Positions 16,912-25,392 of a stretch of DNA of 44,279 bases are shown piece by piece. The position numbers and the translations under genes are program-made. Every line of letters starts with the position of its first letter. Positions within the stretch are counted from its first letter, which is position 1. A model generated the notes under the pieces. The model saw only the letters and a list, made by a program, of their open reading frames with translations, searched no databases and was not told where the DNA came from. Source of the DNA: Saccharopolyspora shandongensis (GTDB lineage: Bacteria; Actinomycetota; Actinomycetes; Mycobacteriales; Pseudonocardiaceae); contig NZ_FNOK01000071.1 in assembly GCF_900106995.1 (NCBI RefSeq), positions 1-44,279 of the forward strand, read 5' to 3'.

Positions 16912-17094
16912 TTGTTGCCGCTGCCCGGCGACGGCGCGTCCGCCCTGTTCCAGGTGATCAATCAGCGTTACCCGAAATCCAGCACGATCTTGACCGCCAA
17001 CGTCGAAATCGCCGACTGGGCAACGGTTTTCGGTGACGACACCGTCGCCGCCGTCATCATCGACCGGCTCACCTTCGATGGCACCATCATCTGA
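16912..17094 (+). pseudogene. IS21 IstB helper ATPase, C-terminal remnant
   Basis: The frame reads LLPLPGDGASALFQVINQRY, then TILTANVEIADWATVFGDD and TVAAVIIDRL before a stop. This is the end of the IstB AAA+ domain (sensor 1 Thr-x-Asn and the FGD motif) of IS21-family elements. The Walker A and B parts are missing, replaced upstream by unrelated sequence that directly follows folA, and the usual C-terminal tail is eroded. No istA or element ends are recognisable. It is a dead footprint of an IS21-like insertion between folA and the catabolic operon. Confidence 0.78.
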
Positions 17095-17526
17095 ACCGGC
17101 ACCGAGTCCGTCCTACCGGCTCGCCCGAACCGCACACGACAGCGTCTGATCAGCGAGTGACGTCGTCTTTCACAAGCGTTGATCACGATGAGGGCCGGGC
17201 AAGTGACGCCGGAATCCACCGACAAGTGATGTCACTTCGCTTGCTCCCGGACGGTCGGCCCTCGCGACAAGGTCACCCGGACCCGGCCAACCCGCGCCGG
17301 GAGGTACGACGTGACCGTCGAGGCTGGCGGGGACGAGCTCATCGTCCGCTGGTTCGCCGGGACCGTGCACGCCGTATTCCAGGGATAGGCCCAACGGACG
17401 GTCTCCTCCGGTTGTGCATTTGCTCAAGTAGTGCCGACTCGGTTGTGGCGGTTGGACCGTAGCGTGGCCGAGCCTCGCGCAAGCATTCTGTGCCGCACCA
17501 AACCGAGCTGATCGGGAGATCGACTG
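17095..17526. other. Intergenic region upstream of the GMC operon
   Basis: About 430 bases without an intact gene. A short frame at 17230-17387 ending VTVEAGGDELIVRWFAGTV looks like a further coding remnant I cannot name. An imperfect inverted repeat around TGATCAGCG / CGTTGATCA lies near 17146-17195. The last 120 bases should hold the operon promoter; a block at 17414-17436 resembles one before pucR. Confidence 0.4.
17414..17436 (+). promoter_or_regulatory. Candidate PucR-type motif upstream of GMC gene
   Basis: GTGCATTTGCTCAAGTAGTG plus CCG matches a block at 23725-23747 (before pucR) at 14 of 23 positions, including GTGCA, GC, CAAG and TGCC. Both are followed by GTAGCGTG, 22 and 9 bases later respectively. 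Presence only before the operon and before its presumed regulator makes a shared regulatory role plausible. Confidence 0.35.
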
Positions 17527-19155
17527 GTGAACGCACAGCAGGATCACCGCGACGCAGACGTCCTCATCGTGGGTGCCGGTGCCTCCGGCGGAGTGGCGGC
17601 CCTCGAGTTGGCCACGCGTGGGTTCCGCGTGGTCTGCCTCGAGCAGGGCGACTGGGCACTTCCGGATGACTTCCCCGGGGGGAAGCCCCAATGGGAACTG
17701 GCCCGCTTGAAGCAGTGGAACCCCAGCCCGAACATGCGCGAAGCGGCAAGTGACTACCCGATCGACGTCACCGAGAGTCCGATCGAGCCGCTCATGTTCA
17801 ACGGTGTCGGAGGCAGCACCATCCTGTTCTCCGGTCACTGGGTGCGGGCGCTGCCCTCCGACTTCCGGGTCCGGACCCTCGACGGGGTGGCGGACGACTG
17901 GCCGTTCACCTACGAGGACCTGCGCCCGTTCTACGACGAGGTCACACACCACATCGGTGCGTCCGGGCTTGAAGGCGACCCGGCTTACCCGGATGCGCAC
18001 ACGTTCCCGCTGCCGCCGCTGCCGATCGGCAAGTACGGCCTCGCCGGGGCGAAGGGGATGGACAAGCTCGGCTGGCACTGGTGGCCGGCTCCGAACGCCA
18101 TCGCTTCGCGGAAGTTCAAGAACCGGCCCGCCTGTATGCGGTACGGCGCGTGCGAGTCCGGGTGCCCGACCGGAGCGAAGGCGAGCACCGACTTCACCCA
18201 CTGGCGCGAGGCGATCGCCGCTGGAGCGGTCCTGGTGACCGGTGCCAGGGTGCGGCGGCTCACGGTCGACAACCGTGGTGCGGTGACCGGCGCCGAGTAC
18301 CTCGATCGCGACGGCACCCTGCGTCATCAGGCGGCAGGCGTGACCGTGCTCGCCGCCAACGGGATCGGCACCCCGCGACTGCTGCTCAACTCGACGTCCG
18401 CGCACTTCCCCGATGGCCTGGCGAACTCCTCGGGTCTGGTGGGCAAGCGGTTGATGATCCACCCCTACGCCTCGGTGTACGGAACCTACGAGGACGAGCT
18501 CGAGACCTGGCTGGGCCCTACGGGGCAGGCACTGCAGTCGATGCAGTTCTACGAGACCGACACCGACCGGGGCTTCGTCCGAGGGGCGAAGTGGAACCTG
18601 ATGCCGACCGGTGGCCCGCTCACCCACACGTTGTGGGAGCCCGGCCAGGACTGGCGCGAGGCGTTCGGACCGGCCTTCCACAGCCGGCTGCGGAGCACCT
18701 TCGGGCGCTACACCGAGTGGGGCATCACCACCGAGGACCTGCCGGAGGAGCACAACGAGGTCGTCCTCGACCCGGCGGCCACCGACTCCGACGGCATCCC
18801 GGTGCCGAAGATCCGCTACACCATCGGCGAGAACACCGAGCGCATGCTCAAGTTCCACGTCGACCGGGCCACGGAGGCGCACCTAGCCGCGGGCGCTACC
18901 GCGGTCCACCCCATCCCGGTCGTCCGCGACAGCGGCTGGCACCTCCTCGGCACCGCCCGCATGGGCACCGACCCTGCCACCTCCGTCGTGGACGAGTACG
19001 GCCGCGCCCACGACGTGCCCAACCTCTTCATCATCGACGGCAGCGTTTTCGTCACCTCGACGGGCGTCAACCCGACCGCGACCATCATGGCGGTCGCGCT
19101 CCGGGCGATGCGCCACCTCGCCGACAACCGGCACGACCAGACCACTTCCCGCTGA
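17527..19155 (+). CDS. GMC-family flavin oxidoreductase (alcohol dehydrogenase/oxidase type)
   Basis: A 542-residue FAD enzyme of the glucose-methanol-choline family, close in style to the large subunit of gluconate-2-dehydrogenase-like enzymes. The dinucleotide fold is DVLIVGAGASGGVAALEL, with the FAD-contacting GVGGSTILFSGHWVRALP. A Cys-rich patch CMRYGACESGCPTGAKAS lies mid-protein. The C-terminal GMC domain has HLLGTARMGTDPATSVVDEY and STGVNPTATIMAVALRAM, the active-site region. There is no signal peptide, so it is cytoplasmic. It starts at GTG 17527 and is followed 9 bases later by its likely small subunit. It probably oxidises a primary alcohol to the aldehyde used by the next enzyme. 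The substrate is not known. Confidence 0.88.
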   Translation: MNAQQDHRDADVLIVGAGASGGVAALELATRGFRVVCLEQGDWALPDDFPGGKPQWELARLKQWNPSPNMREAASDYPIDVTESPIEPLMFNGVGGSTILFSGHWVRALPSDFRVRTLDGVADDWPFTYEDLRPFYDEVTHHIGASGLEGDPAYPDAHTFPLPPLPIGKYGLAGAKGMDKLGWHWWPAPNAIASRKFKNRPACMRYGACESGCPTGAKASTDFTHWREAIAAGAVLVTGARVRRLTVDNRGAVTGAEYLDRDGTLRHQAAGVTVLAANGIGTPRLLLNSTSAHFPDGLANSSGLVGKRLMIHPYASVYGTYEDELETWLGPTGQALQSMQFYETDTDRGFVRGAKWNLMPTGGPLTHTLWEPGQDWREAFGPAFHSRLRSTFGRYTEWGITTEDLPEEHNEVVLDPAATDSDGIPVPKIRYTIGENTERMLKFHVDRATEAHLAAGATAVHPIPVVRDSGWHLLGTARMGTDPATSVVDEYGRAHDVPNLFIIDGSVFVTSTGVNPTATIMAVALRAMRHLADNRHDQTTSR

Positions 19156-19164
19156 GGACCTGTG

Positions 19165-19557
19165 ATGCTCGATTCCGAACAGCGACGCACCTTCGCCGCA
19201 CTCGCAGACGTACTCATCCCGGCGTCCGGGCCGATGCCGTCGGCCACCGCAGCAGGGGTTCCGGAGGCGTTGATCGATCAGGTCCTGGGCTACCGGCCGG
19301 ACCTGGCCGAAACGTTCGCCGGCGCGGTGGCCTCGTGCGCAGGCCAGGGGCCCGAGGCGGCACTAGATGAGCTCGCCGCGCGCCGTCCCGACCAATTCCA
19401 AGCCCTCACCCTGCTCACTGCCGGAGCCTACTTCCTGAGTCCCCAGGTGAAGTCCGCCCTCCCCTACGACTCACCGCCGCGCGCGGCCCACGACGACACC
19501 GACGCATACGTCGACATGTTGGTGGACGTCGTAGAGCGTGGTTTTCCGACCGCTTGA
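19165..19557 (+). CDS. Gluconate 2-dehydrogenase subunit 3-like small subunit
   Basis: A 130-residue protein opening MLDSEQRRTFAALADVLIPA, the signature of the gluconate 2-dehydrogenase subunit 3 family, which partners GMC flavoproteins. Unlike the classical periplasmic versions it has no Tat signal, consistent with the signal-less large subunit. ATG 19165 lies 6 bases after GAGGA; a GTG at 19162 is a close alternative. It probably stabilises the GMC subunit or helps pass electrons. No cytochrome c subunit gene is present, so the electron acceptor is unclear. Confidence 0.82.
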   Translation: MLDSEQRRTFAALADVLIPASGPMPSATAAGVPEALIDQVLGYRPDLAETFAGAVASCAGQGPEAALDELAARRPDQFQALTLLTAGAYFLSPQVKSALPYDSPPRAAHDDTDAYVDMLVDVVERGFPTA

Positions 19558-19580
19558 GCCCGACGAACGAAGGATCCACG

Positions 19581-21086
19581 ATGACCGAGACGCGACCCCA
19601 GATCGAGGCGGCTCCCCTGACCGGCGAAGACCCGGCACCGGTCGATGTCGAGCCCGAAGCGTTGCCGCACTTCGTCGACGGCGCTCGCTGGACGGGCACC
19701 GGAACCGAGACCCGTCCAGTGGTCAACCCCGCGACGGGACAGCCGATCGCCCGAGTCCTGTGCGGCACGGCGGCCGACGTCGACCAGGCCGTGGCCGCTG
19801 CCAGGACGGCGTTCGCCGAATGGCGCCAGAAGACGCCGAAGGACCGTGCCGACGTGATGCTCGAGGCCGCGGCCGTGGTCGAGACGCACGCCGAGGAACT
19901 AGCGCGGCTGGAGTCTGCCAACGCCGGCAAGCCGATGCCGCTGGCGCGCGAGGACGTCGCCTTCACGATCGACACGCTGCGGTTCATGGCCGGGGCGGTC
20001 CGCGCTCAGCAGAGCTTGAGCGCCGGTGAGTACGTCGCCGGCCGCACCTCGATGATCGTGCGGGAGCCGGTCGGGGTCGTCGCGGCCATCACCCCGTGGA
20101 ACTACCCGCTGCTCACTGCGGCCTGGAAGATCGGGCCGATCCTGGCGGCCGGCAACACCTGCGTGCTGAAGCCGTCCGAGCAGACCCCGCTGACCGCTCT
20201 GCGACTGGCCGAGCTGCTGGCCGATGTGCTGCCTGCCGGCGTGCTCAACGTGGTCGTCGGTGACGGGCCGGTCGTCGGCGAGGCGCTCGCGACTCACCCC
20301 GATGTCGCCCTCGTGTCAGTCACCGGCAGTGTCCGCAGTGGTCAGGCGGTGGCCCGCGCGGCCGCCGAGTCGCTCAAGCGCGTGCACCTCGAGCTCGGTG
20401 GCAAGGCGCCTGTCCTGGTGTTCGCCGACGCCGACCTGGACGCGGTGGCCGACGGCGTCGCGTTCGCCGGCTTCGGCAACTCCGGACAGGACTGTGGTGC
20501 CGCATGCCGGGTCCTCGTCGAGGAGTCGGTGTACGACGACCTGGTCGCACGGCTGGTGTCCCGGGCGGAGGCGCTGGCCGTCGGCGACCCGGCGGAGGGG
20601 GACCACATCGAGATGGGCCCTCTGGTCACGCAGGCGCATCGCGACCGGGTGGTCGGCTTCCTGGACCGGGCCTACGCCGAAGGCGTGCGAGCCGCGACTG
20701 GCGGCAAAGCACCGGACGGTGACGGTTTCTTCGTCCTCCCGACCGTCCTGGTGAACATCCCCGACGGTGCGGAGTGCACCCGCGAGGAGATCTTCGGCCC
20801 GGTCGTGACGGTCGAGACGTTCACCTGCGAGGACGCCATGATCGCGGCGGCAAACGGCACGAGGTACGGGCTGTCGGCGTCGGTCTGGACCGAGAATGCG
20901 CGGCGGGCCGCCGACCTGCCCGGTCGGCTGGACTTCGGCACGGTCTGGGTCAATGACCATCTCGCGTTCGCCGCCGAGATGCCGTGGGGCGGCTTCAAGT
21001 CCTCTGGTTACGGGCGTGACCTGTCGGCGTACGCGCTCGACGACTACTCGCGCACCAAGCACGTCATGGTCAACCGGACCCGGTAG
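19581..21086 (+). CDS. NAD(P)-dependent aldehyde dehydrogenase (aminobutyraldehyde/betaine-aldehyde type)
   Basis: A 501-residue class I/II-like aldehyde dehydrogenase that oxidises an aldehyde to the acid with NAD(P). VAAITPWNYPLLTAAWKIGP binds the cofactor, the general base is Glu271 in HLELGGKAPVLVFADADLD, and the nucleophile is Cys305 in NSGQDCGAACRV. An Asp directly before the Cys and a Cys two or three residues after are seen in gamma-aminobutyraldehyde dehydrogenases (PatD-type), which take positively charged amino aldehydes. An N-terminal extension of about 30 residues is present. ATG 19581 follows GAAGGA. Between the GMC enzyme and the ureohydrolase, a guanidino or amino aldehyde is a sensible substrate. 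Confidence 0.92.
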   Translation: MTETRPQIEAAPLTGEDPAPVDVEPEALPHFVDGARWTGTGTETRPVVNPATGQPIARVLCGTAADVDQAVAAARTAFAEWRQKTPKDRADVMLEAAAVVETHAEELARLESANAGKPMPLAREDVAFTIDTLRFMAGAVRAQQSLSAGEYVAGRTSMIVREPVGVVAAITPWNYPLLTAAWKIGPILAAGNTCVLKPSEQTPLTALRLAELLADVLPAGVLNVVVGDGPVVGEALATHPDVALVSVTGSVRSGQAVARAAAESLKRVHLELGGKAPVLVFADADLDAVADGVAFAGFGNSGQDCGAACRVLVEESVYDDLVARLVSRAEALAVGDPAEGDHIEMGPLVTQAHRDRVVGFLDRAYAEGVRAATGGKAPDGDGFFVLPTVLVNIPDGAECTREEIFGPVVTVETFTCEDAMIAAANGTRYGLSASVWTENARRAADLPGRLDFGTVWVNDHLAFAAEMPWGGFKSSGYGRDLSAYALDDYSRTKHVMVNRTR

Positions 21087-21102
21087 CCGGGGAGAACAGA
21101 GC

Positions 21103-22548
21103 ATGAGTGAGCAGCTGACAGGGCGGCGGGAGTCCGCGGCGAGCATCGAGTCGGCCACCATCCAGCCCATCCCGCTGGACCAGCGACACGGCACGAACCG
21201 GGACATGTTCACGATCTGGTTCGGCACCAACATCATGGTCCTGGCCATCGTCACGGGTGCTCTGGCCACCACGCTGTTCGGCCAGCCGGCGTGGTCCGCG
21301 GCCCTGGCGATCGTCATCGGCAACCTGTTCGGTGCGGTCTTCATGGCACTGCACTCCGCGCAGGGCCCGCGTCTCGGCGTACCTCAGATGGTGCAGACCA
21401 AGGGCCAGTTCGGCTCCTGGGGCTCCGTGCTGATCGTGCTGATCGTGGTGTGCATGTACCTCGGGTTCTTCATCTCGATCCTGGTGTTCGGAGGCGAGTC
21501 CCTCGCGTCCGTCATTCCACACCTCGGGCAGCGCGGCGGCATCGTCCTGATCGCCGCCGCCAGCCTCGCGGCCACCGTCTGGGGATACGCGCTGATCCAC
21601 GCCTATGCGCGGATCATGACCTTCGTCTCGGGCGCGGTCCTGCTGCTGGCATTCGTCTGGGCGTTCGTGGTCAACCCGGTCCCGGTCACTTTCTTCCAGA
21701 CCAGCGGCGCCAGCCTGGCCGGGTTCATGAGCATCGTGTCGGCCTCGGCCGTCTGGCAGATCGCCTACGCGCCGTACGTCTCGGACTACTCCCGCTACAT
21801 GCCGGCGCAGACCGGCGCGAAGCCGGCATTCTGGATGAGCTACTGGGGCAGCAGCATCGGTTCGATCCTGCCGATGTTCCTCGGCGCAGGTATCGGGTTG
21901 CTCCTGCCGGACCTGGACCCCGTCGTCGCCCTGACCAAGGCCACCGCAGGGATCAGCGTGCTGGTCGTCGCCGTGTTCAGCGTCGGCGTCGCGGCCACGA
22001 ACGCGATGAACCTCTACTGCAGCACCCTGTGCACGATCACGATCGTGCAGACGTTCGCGCCGCGCTTCACCGCGCGCAGCCGCGAGCGGGCCTTGATCGC
22101 CACCGGGTTCGTCGTGGTGGCGCTCGGGGTGGCGCTCACCGCGGGCGATGACTTCGTGGCGACGTACAACAACTTCCTGACGTTGCTGCTCGGCTCCCTG
22201 GTCCCCTGGACGGCGGTCAACCTCGTTGACTTCTACCTGGTCCGGCACGGCGACTACGCGGTCGAGGACTTCTTCCGGCGCGACGGCGGTCGATACGGGC
22301 TGGTGAACTGGCCGGCGGTGATCTGCTACCTGATCGGGGTCGCGGTCCAGCTGCCCTTCATGGTCATCGGCACGGCGTACACCGGGCCGATCGCCGGGCT
22401 TCTCGGCAACACCGACATCTCCTTCATCGCCGGCCTGCTCATCGTCTCGCCGCTGTACTACGTCACCGTCACGGCGCTGGCCCGGCGGAAGGCGGGCGCC
22501 GGCGAAGCCGTCGCAAGCGTCGTGGACGCGCAGCCGCAACCCGAGTAA
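21103..22548 (+). CDS. NCS1-family permease (purine/cytosine/hydantoin type)
   Basis: A 481-residue membrane protein with 12 predicted helices. IQPIPLDQRHGTNRDMFTIW precedes helix 1 and is typical of NCS1 transporters (cytosine permease CodB, allantoin and hydantoin permeases). SAVWQIAYAPYVSDYSRYMP is the conserved helix 6 signature. NCS1 proteins import nitrogen-rich cyclic or planar compounds with Na+ or H+. ATG 21103 is 17 bases after the aldehyde dehydrogenase stop and preceded by GGGGAGA, so it is in the same operon. It likely imports the compound that the operon degrades; a guanidino compound would be a new substrate class for the family. Confidence 0.9.
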   Translation: MSEQLTGRRESAASIESATIQPIPLDQRHGTNRDMFTIWFGTNIMVLAIVTGALATTLFGQPAWSAALAIVIGNLFGAVFMALHSAQGPRLGVPQMVQTKGQFGSWGSVLIVLIVVCMYLGFFISILVFGGESLASVIPHLGQRGGIVLIAAASLAATVWGYALIHAYARIMTFVSGAVLLLAFVWAFVVNPVPVTFFQTSGASLAGFMSIVSASAVWQIAYAPYVSDYSRYMPAQTGAKPAFWMSYWGSSIGSILPMFLGAGIGLLLPDLDPVVALTKATAGISVLVVAVFSVGVAATNAMNLYCSTLCTITIVQTFAPRFTARSRERALIATGFVVVALGVALTAGDDFVATYNNFLTLLLGSLVPWTAVNLVDFYLVRHGDYAVEDFFRRDGGRYGLVNWPAVICYLIGVAVQLPFMVIGTAYTGPIAGLLGNTDISFIAGLLIVSPLYYVTVTALARRKAGAGEAVASVVDAQPQPE

Positions 22549-22626
22549 CCCGATCAACCCCAGAGACGGTCCGTCCGGCGTCTTTCGTCAATCCACCCAC
22601 CTCCCTTTGATCGGAGCCACCCAACG

Positions 22627-23589
22627 ATGAGCGACCACCAGCCGATCGGTGCCCTCGAAGCCACCGTGGTCCCGCGCTTCGCCGGGCTCGGGACCTTCGC
22701 GCGGATCCCGGCCATCGACGCCGTGCCCGACTACGACATCGCCGTTCTGGGCGTCCCCTTCGACGGGGGCACGTCCTACCGGCCGGGCGCCCGGTTCGGG
22801 CCGATGGGGGTCCGGCAGGCCTCGCGGCACCTGCGGCCGAGATTCCACGTCGAACTCGACGCCGCGCCGCTGGAGCGGGTCCAGGTCGTCGACGCCGGCG
22901 ACGTCCCGTGCACGCCGTACTCCATCGACGATGCAGTCCAGCAGATCGAGGGGTTCGCCCGCGAGGTCGTCGGGGATCGGGACCGGCGCCTGGTGACCAT
23001 CGGTGGTGACCACACCGTCGCGCTGCCGATGCTGCGTGCCGCGCGGGACAAGTACGGCCCGATCGCGCTCATCCACTTCGACGCGCACCTGGACACCTGG
23101 GACACCTACTTCAAGTCCCCGATCACCCATGGGACGGTGTTCCGCCGCGCGTTCGAGGAGGGGCTGCTAGCCGAGGAGAAGTCGATCCACGTCGGCATCC
23201 GCGGGCCCATCTACGACCGGCTCGACCTCGTCGACGACGCATCGTTCGGATTCCGGGTCATCCGGGCCGGGGACCTGGACACGCTCGGCATCGACGGCGC
23301 CGTCGATGCGGTGCGGCGGCGGGTGGGGGACGCCCCGGTCTACCTCTCGATCGACATCGACGTGCTCGACCCGGCGTTCGCACCAGGCACCGGTACACCG
23401 GAGATGGGCGGACTCTCCAGCCGTGAACTGCTGCACCTGCTTCGCCGGCTCGACGGTCTCAACCTGGTCGGAGCCGACGTGGTCGAGACGGCTCCGGCCT
23501 ACGACCACGCCGAGATCACGTGCGTGGCCGCCGCGACGGTTGCCTTCGACCTCATCACGCTCATGAGCAAGACCGAGATGCGCGCCTGA
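22627..23589 (+). CDS. Ureohydrolase (agmatinase/guanidinobutyrase type)
   Basis: A 320-residue binuclear manganese enzyme of the arginase superfamily that splits a guanidino group into urea and an amine. The ligands are all present: H129 in TIGGDHT, D152, H154 and D156 in FDAHLDTWD, D243 and D245 in SIDIDVLDPAFAPGTGTPEM. The agmatinase-like HGTVFRRAFEEG loop helps select the side chain. The N-terminal GVPFDGGTSYRPGARFGPMG motif places it with agmatinases and guanidinobutyrases rather than arginases. It is 78 bases behind the permease on the same strand. Agmatine, guanidinobutyrate and guanidinopropionate remain possible substrates. Confidence 0.93.
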   Translation: MSDHQPIGALEATVVPRFAGLGTFARIPAIDAVPDYDIAVLGVPFDGGTSYRPGARFGPMGVRQASRHLRPRFHVELDAAPLERVQVVDAGDVPCTPYSIDDAVQQIEGFAREVVGDRDRRLVTIGGDHTVALPMLRAARDKYGPIALIHFDAHLDTWDTYFKSPITHGTVFRRAFEEGLLAEEKSIHVGIRGPIYDRLDLVDDASFGFRVIRAGDLDTLGIDGAVDAVRRRVGDAPVYLSIDIDVLDPAFAPGTGTPEMGGLSSRELLHLLRRLDGLNLVGADVVETAPAYDHAEITCVAAATVAFDLITLMSKTEMRA

Positions 23590-23724
23590 CCCGTCGGCTG
23601 CCACTTCCGCCTGACCGGTCCAGGCGCCGCAAACGACCACCACCAGCACTCGACGGCCGGGCAGCAGGTCCAAGAACACTCCGTTCGCTCGTTGCCCGGT
23701 CGTCCCTGGTGCTCGCTGCGGAGC

Positions 23725-23747
23725 GTGCAAACGCACAAGAGCTGCCA
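23725..23747 (+). promoter_or_regulatory. Candidate PucR-type motif upstream of pucR
   Basis: GTGCAAACGCACAAGAGCTG plus CCA resembles 17414-17436. TAGCGT at 23758-23763 sits 7 bases before ATG 23770 and could be a -10 box giving a leaderless message. Support is by eye from only two sites. Confidence 0.35.
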
Positions 23748-23769
23748 TACGACTGTGTAGCGTGTGGCC

Positions 23770-25275
23770 ATGGGAATCACGGTGGCGGATCTGCTCGAGC
23801 TGCCACACCTGCGGCTGCACCTGCACTCCGGGGCAGGCGGGCTCGGCCGGGAGGTCACGTGGACGCACACGTCTGACCTGCCCGAGCCGTGGCAGTGGCT
23901 GGCCGGTGGTGAGCTCCTGATGACCAACGGCATGTCGTTCCCGGCCGACGGAGTCCGGCAGCGGGCCCTCATCGAGCGCCTGGTGGACGCCGGGGCAAGC
24001 GGCCTGGCAATCGGGGAGCGGATGTACTGTCCGCCGCTGACCGATGAGCTCGCCGAGGAGAGTGAGCGGCTGGGGTTCAGCGTCTTGACGGTGGACTACC
24101 CCATGCCGTTCGTGGCCATCTCGCAGGCCGTTGCCGCCGCGAATCTGCTCGAGCAGTCCGATCGGCTGATCCGGACCGAGCGGATCTACCACGCCATGAA
24201 GCGAATGGTGACCCATCGTGGGGAGTCATCGGTGCTCTCCCAGGACCTGTCACAGCAGCTGGACTGCGAGGTGCGCGTCTGCCACCGCGCGTCGGCTCAG
24301 CCGTGGTACCCACAGGACCCACGCCTCGACCCGATGGTCACCGAGGCACTGCGCCAGACCACATCAGGCGCTTCCGACCTGCGCGCTGGTGCGTTCGCAG
24401 TCCCCCTGCGGGACGGACGCGAGCTGCGACTGGTGGACATTCCGACACAGCCGAGCGCGGTGCTCACCCTGGTGTCGACCGGCCGCAGCGTGCTCGACGC
24501 GATCCTCATGCAGCACGCAGTCACGGTGCTCGCCCTGGAGCTCTCGCAGTCGTTGGTCAACATCGAGCAAAACCGCCGACTGGGCGCCGAGCTGTTGGCG
24601 CAGCTGATGGAGGGGCAGATCGACGCGTCCAGTGGCCACCGTCAGCTGCAGGCACTCGGCCTCGACGTCTCACAGGCCACCCTCGTCGCGATCACCTCCG
24701 GTGACATCGACGAGCTTCGGGGGATGCACGTTGCGCTGTGGCGAAACGGTGTGCGGCAGCTCGTCGTCCATCGGCGAGGCGTGCTCTACGTCTTCTGCGT
24801 CGACAGCGATCGGGTCAACTCCGTGATCCGCGCGAACCTCGGCGACGAGGCGCTGGTGGGGATCAGCGGCCCGATCGTCACCGTCGATCGGATCCCCGAG
24901 GCGGCGCGAGAGGCGAGTTGGTCGGCCCACGCTGCGGCCGGCGTCACCCCGCACACCTTCAGGTACGGCGACGCCACTCCGCTGCTGGGCGTCGCAGGAA
25001 TCGACGATGCGAACGCCCTGGTCTTGCGCGTCCTCGGACCGCTCATCGACTATGAACGGCTGCACCAGTCAGAGCTCTTGCACACGCTCGAAGCATTCCT
25101 CGACAACCAGCGCTCCTGGCGGAAGACCGCGGATGCGTTGCACGTGCACCGGCAAACCGTTCTCTATCGGATCCGGAAGGTCGAGGAGATCACCGGGCAC
25201 AACGTGAACGACACACGTGACATCGCCGAGCTCTGGTTTGCCCTGCAAGCCCGCGCACTTCTTGCGGACGCTTGA
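23770..25275 (+). CDS. PucR-family transcriptional regulator
   Basis: A 501-residue regulator. The N-terminal PucR domain begins GITVADLLELPHLRLHLHSG and includes DLPEPWQWLAGGELLMTNGM; a GGDEF-like middle domain of the CdaR/PucR type follows; the C-terminal helix-turn-helix is LEAFLDNQRSWRKTADALHV followed by HRQTVLYRIRKVEEITG. Relatives respond to purine breakdown products, gamma-aminobutyrate or similar nitrogen compounds. ATG 23770 is preferred; an in-frame GTG lies at 23764. It lies 180 bases behind the ureohydrolase on the same strand and probably controls the preceding operon. Confidence 0.92.
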   Translation: MGITVADLLELPHLRLHLHSGAGGLGREVTWTHTSDLPEPWQWLAGGELLMTNGMSFPADGVRQRALIERLVDAGASGLAIGERMYCPPLTDELAEESERLGFSVLTVDYPMPFVAISQAVAAANLLEQSDRLIRTERIYHAMKRMVTHRGESSVLSQDLSQQLDCEVRVCHRASAQPWYPQDPRLDPMVTEALRQTTSGASDLRAGAFAVPLRDGRELRLVDIPTQPSAVLTLVSTGRSVLDAILMQHAVTVLALELSQSLVNIEQNRRLGAELLAQLMEGQIDASSGHRQLQALGLDVSQATLVAITSGDIDELRGMHVALWRNGVRQLVVHRRGVLYVFCVDSDRVNSVIRANLGDEALVGISGPIVTVDRIPEAAREASWSAHAAAGVTPHTFRYGDATPLLGVAGIDDANALVLRVLGPLIDYERLHQSELLHTLEAFLDNQRSWRKTADALHVHRQTVLYRIRKVEEITGHNVNDTRDIAELWFALQARALLADA

Positions 25276-25392
25276 CAATCGTCTCGAAGAAGTCGCGTGC
25301 GAGGAGCGGGTCCGCTTGGGAGCGCAGCACGATCGGCCGATTAAACCGGTCAAAGATCCCCAACACGACGTGGCACTCGTAGGATTCGCGAT

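Noticed and set aside
17146..17195. TGATCAGCG / CGTTGATCA inverted repeat as an IS end
   Set aside because: It has a mismatch, arms of only nine bases and no flanking duplication.
21070..22557. Minus-strand open frame opposite the NCS1 permease
   Set aside because: Extremely charged, with no domain; the permease on the plus strand has clear family motifs and membrane helices.
25276..25392. Short minus-strand frame between pucR and the LysR gene (GIFDRFNRPIVLRSQADPLL)
   Set aside because: It looks protein-like over about 35 residues, but I could not assign it to any family and it lacks start signals; too little to call a gene or IS remnant.
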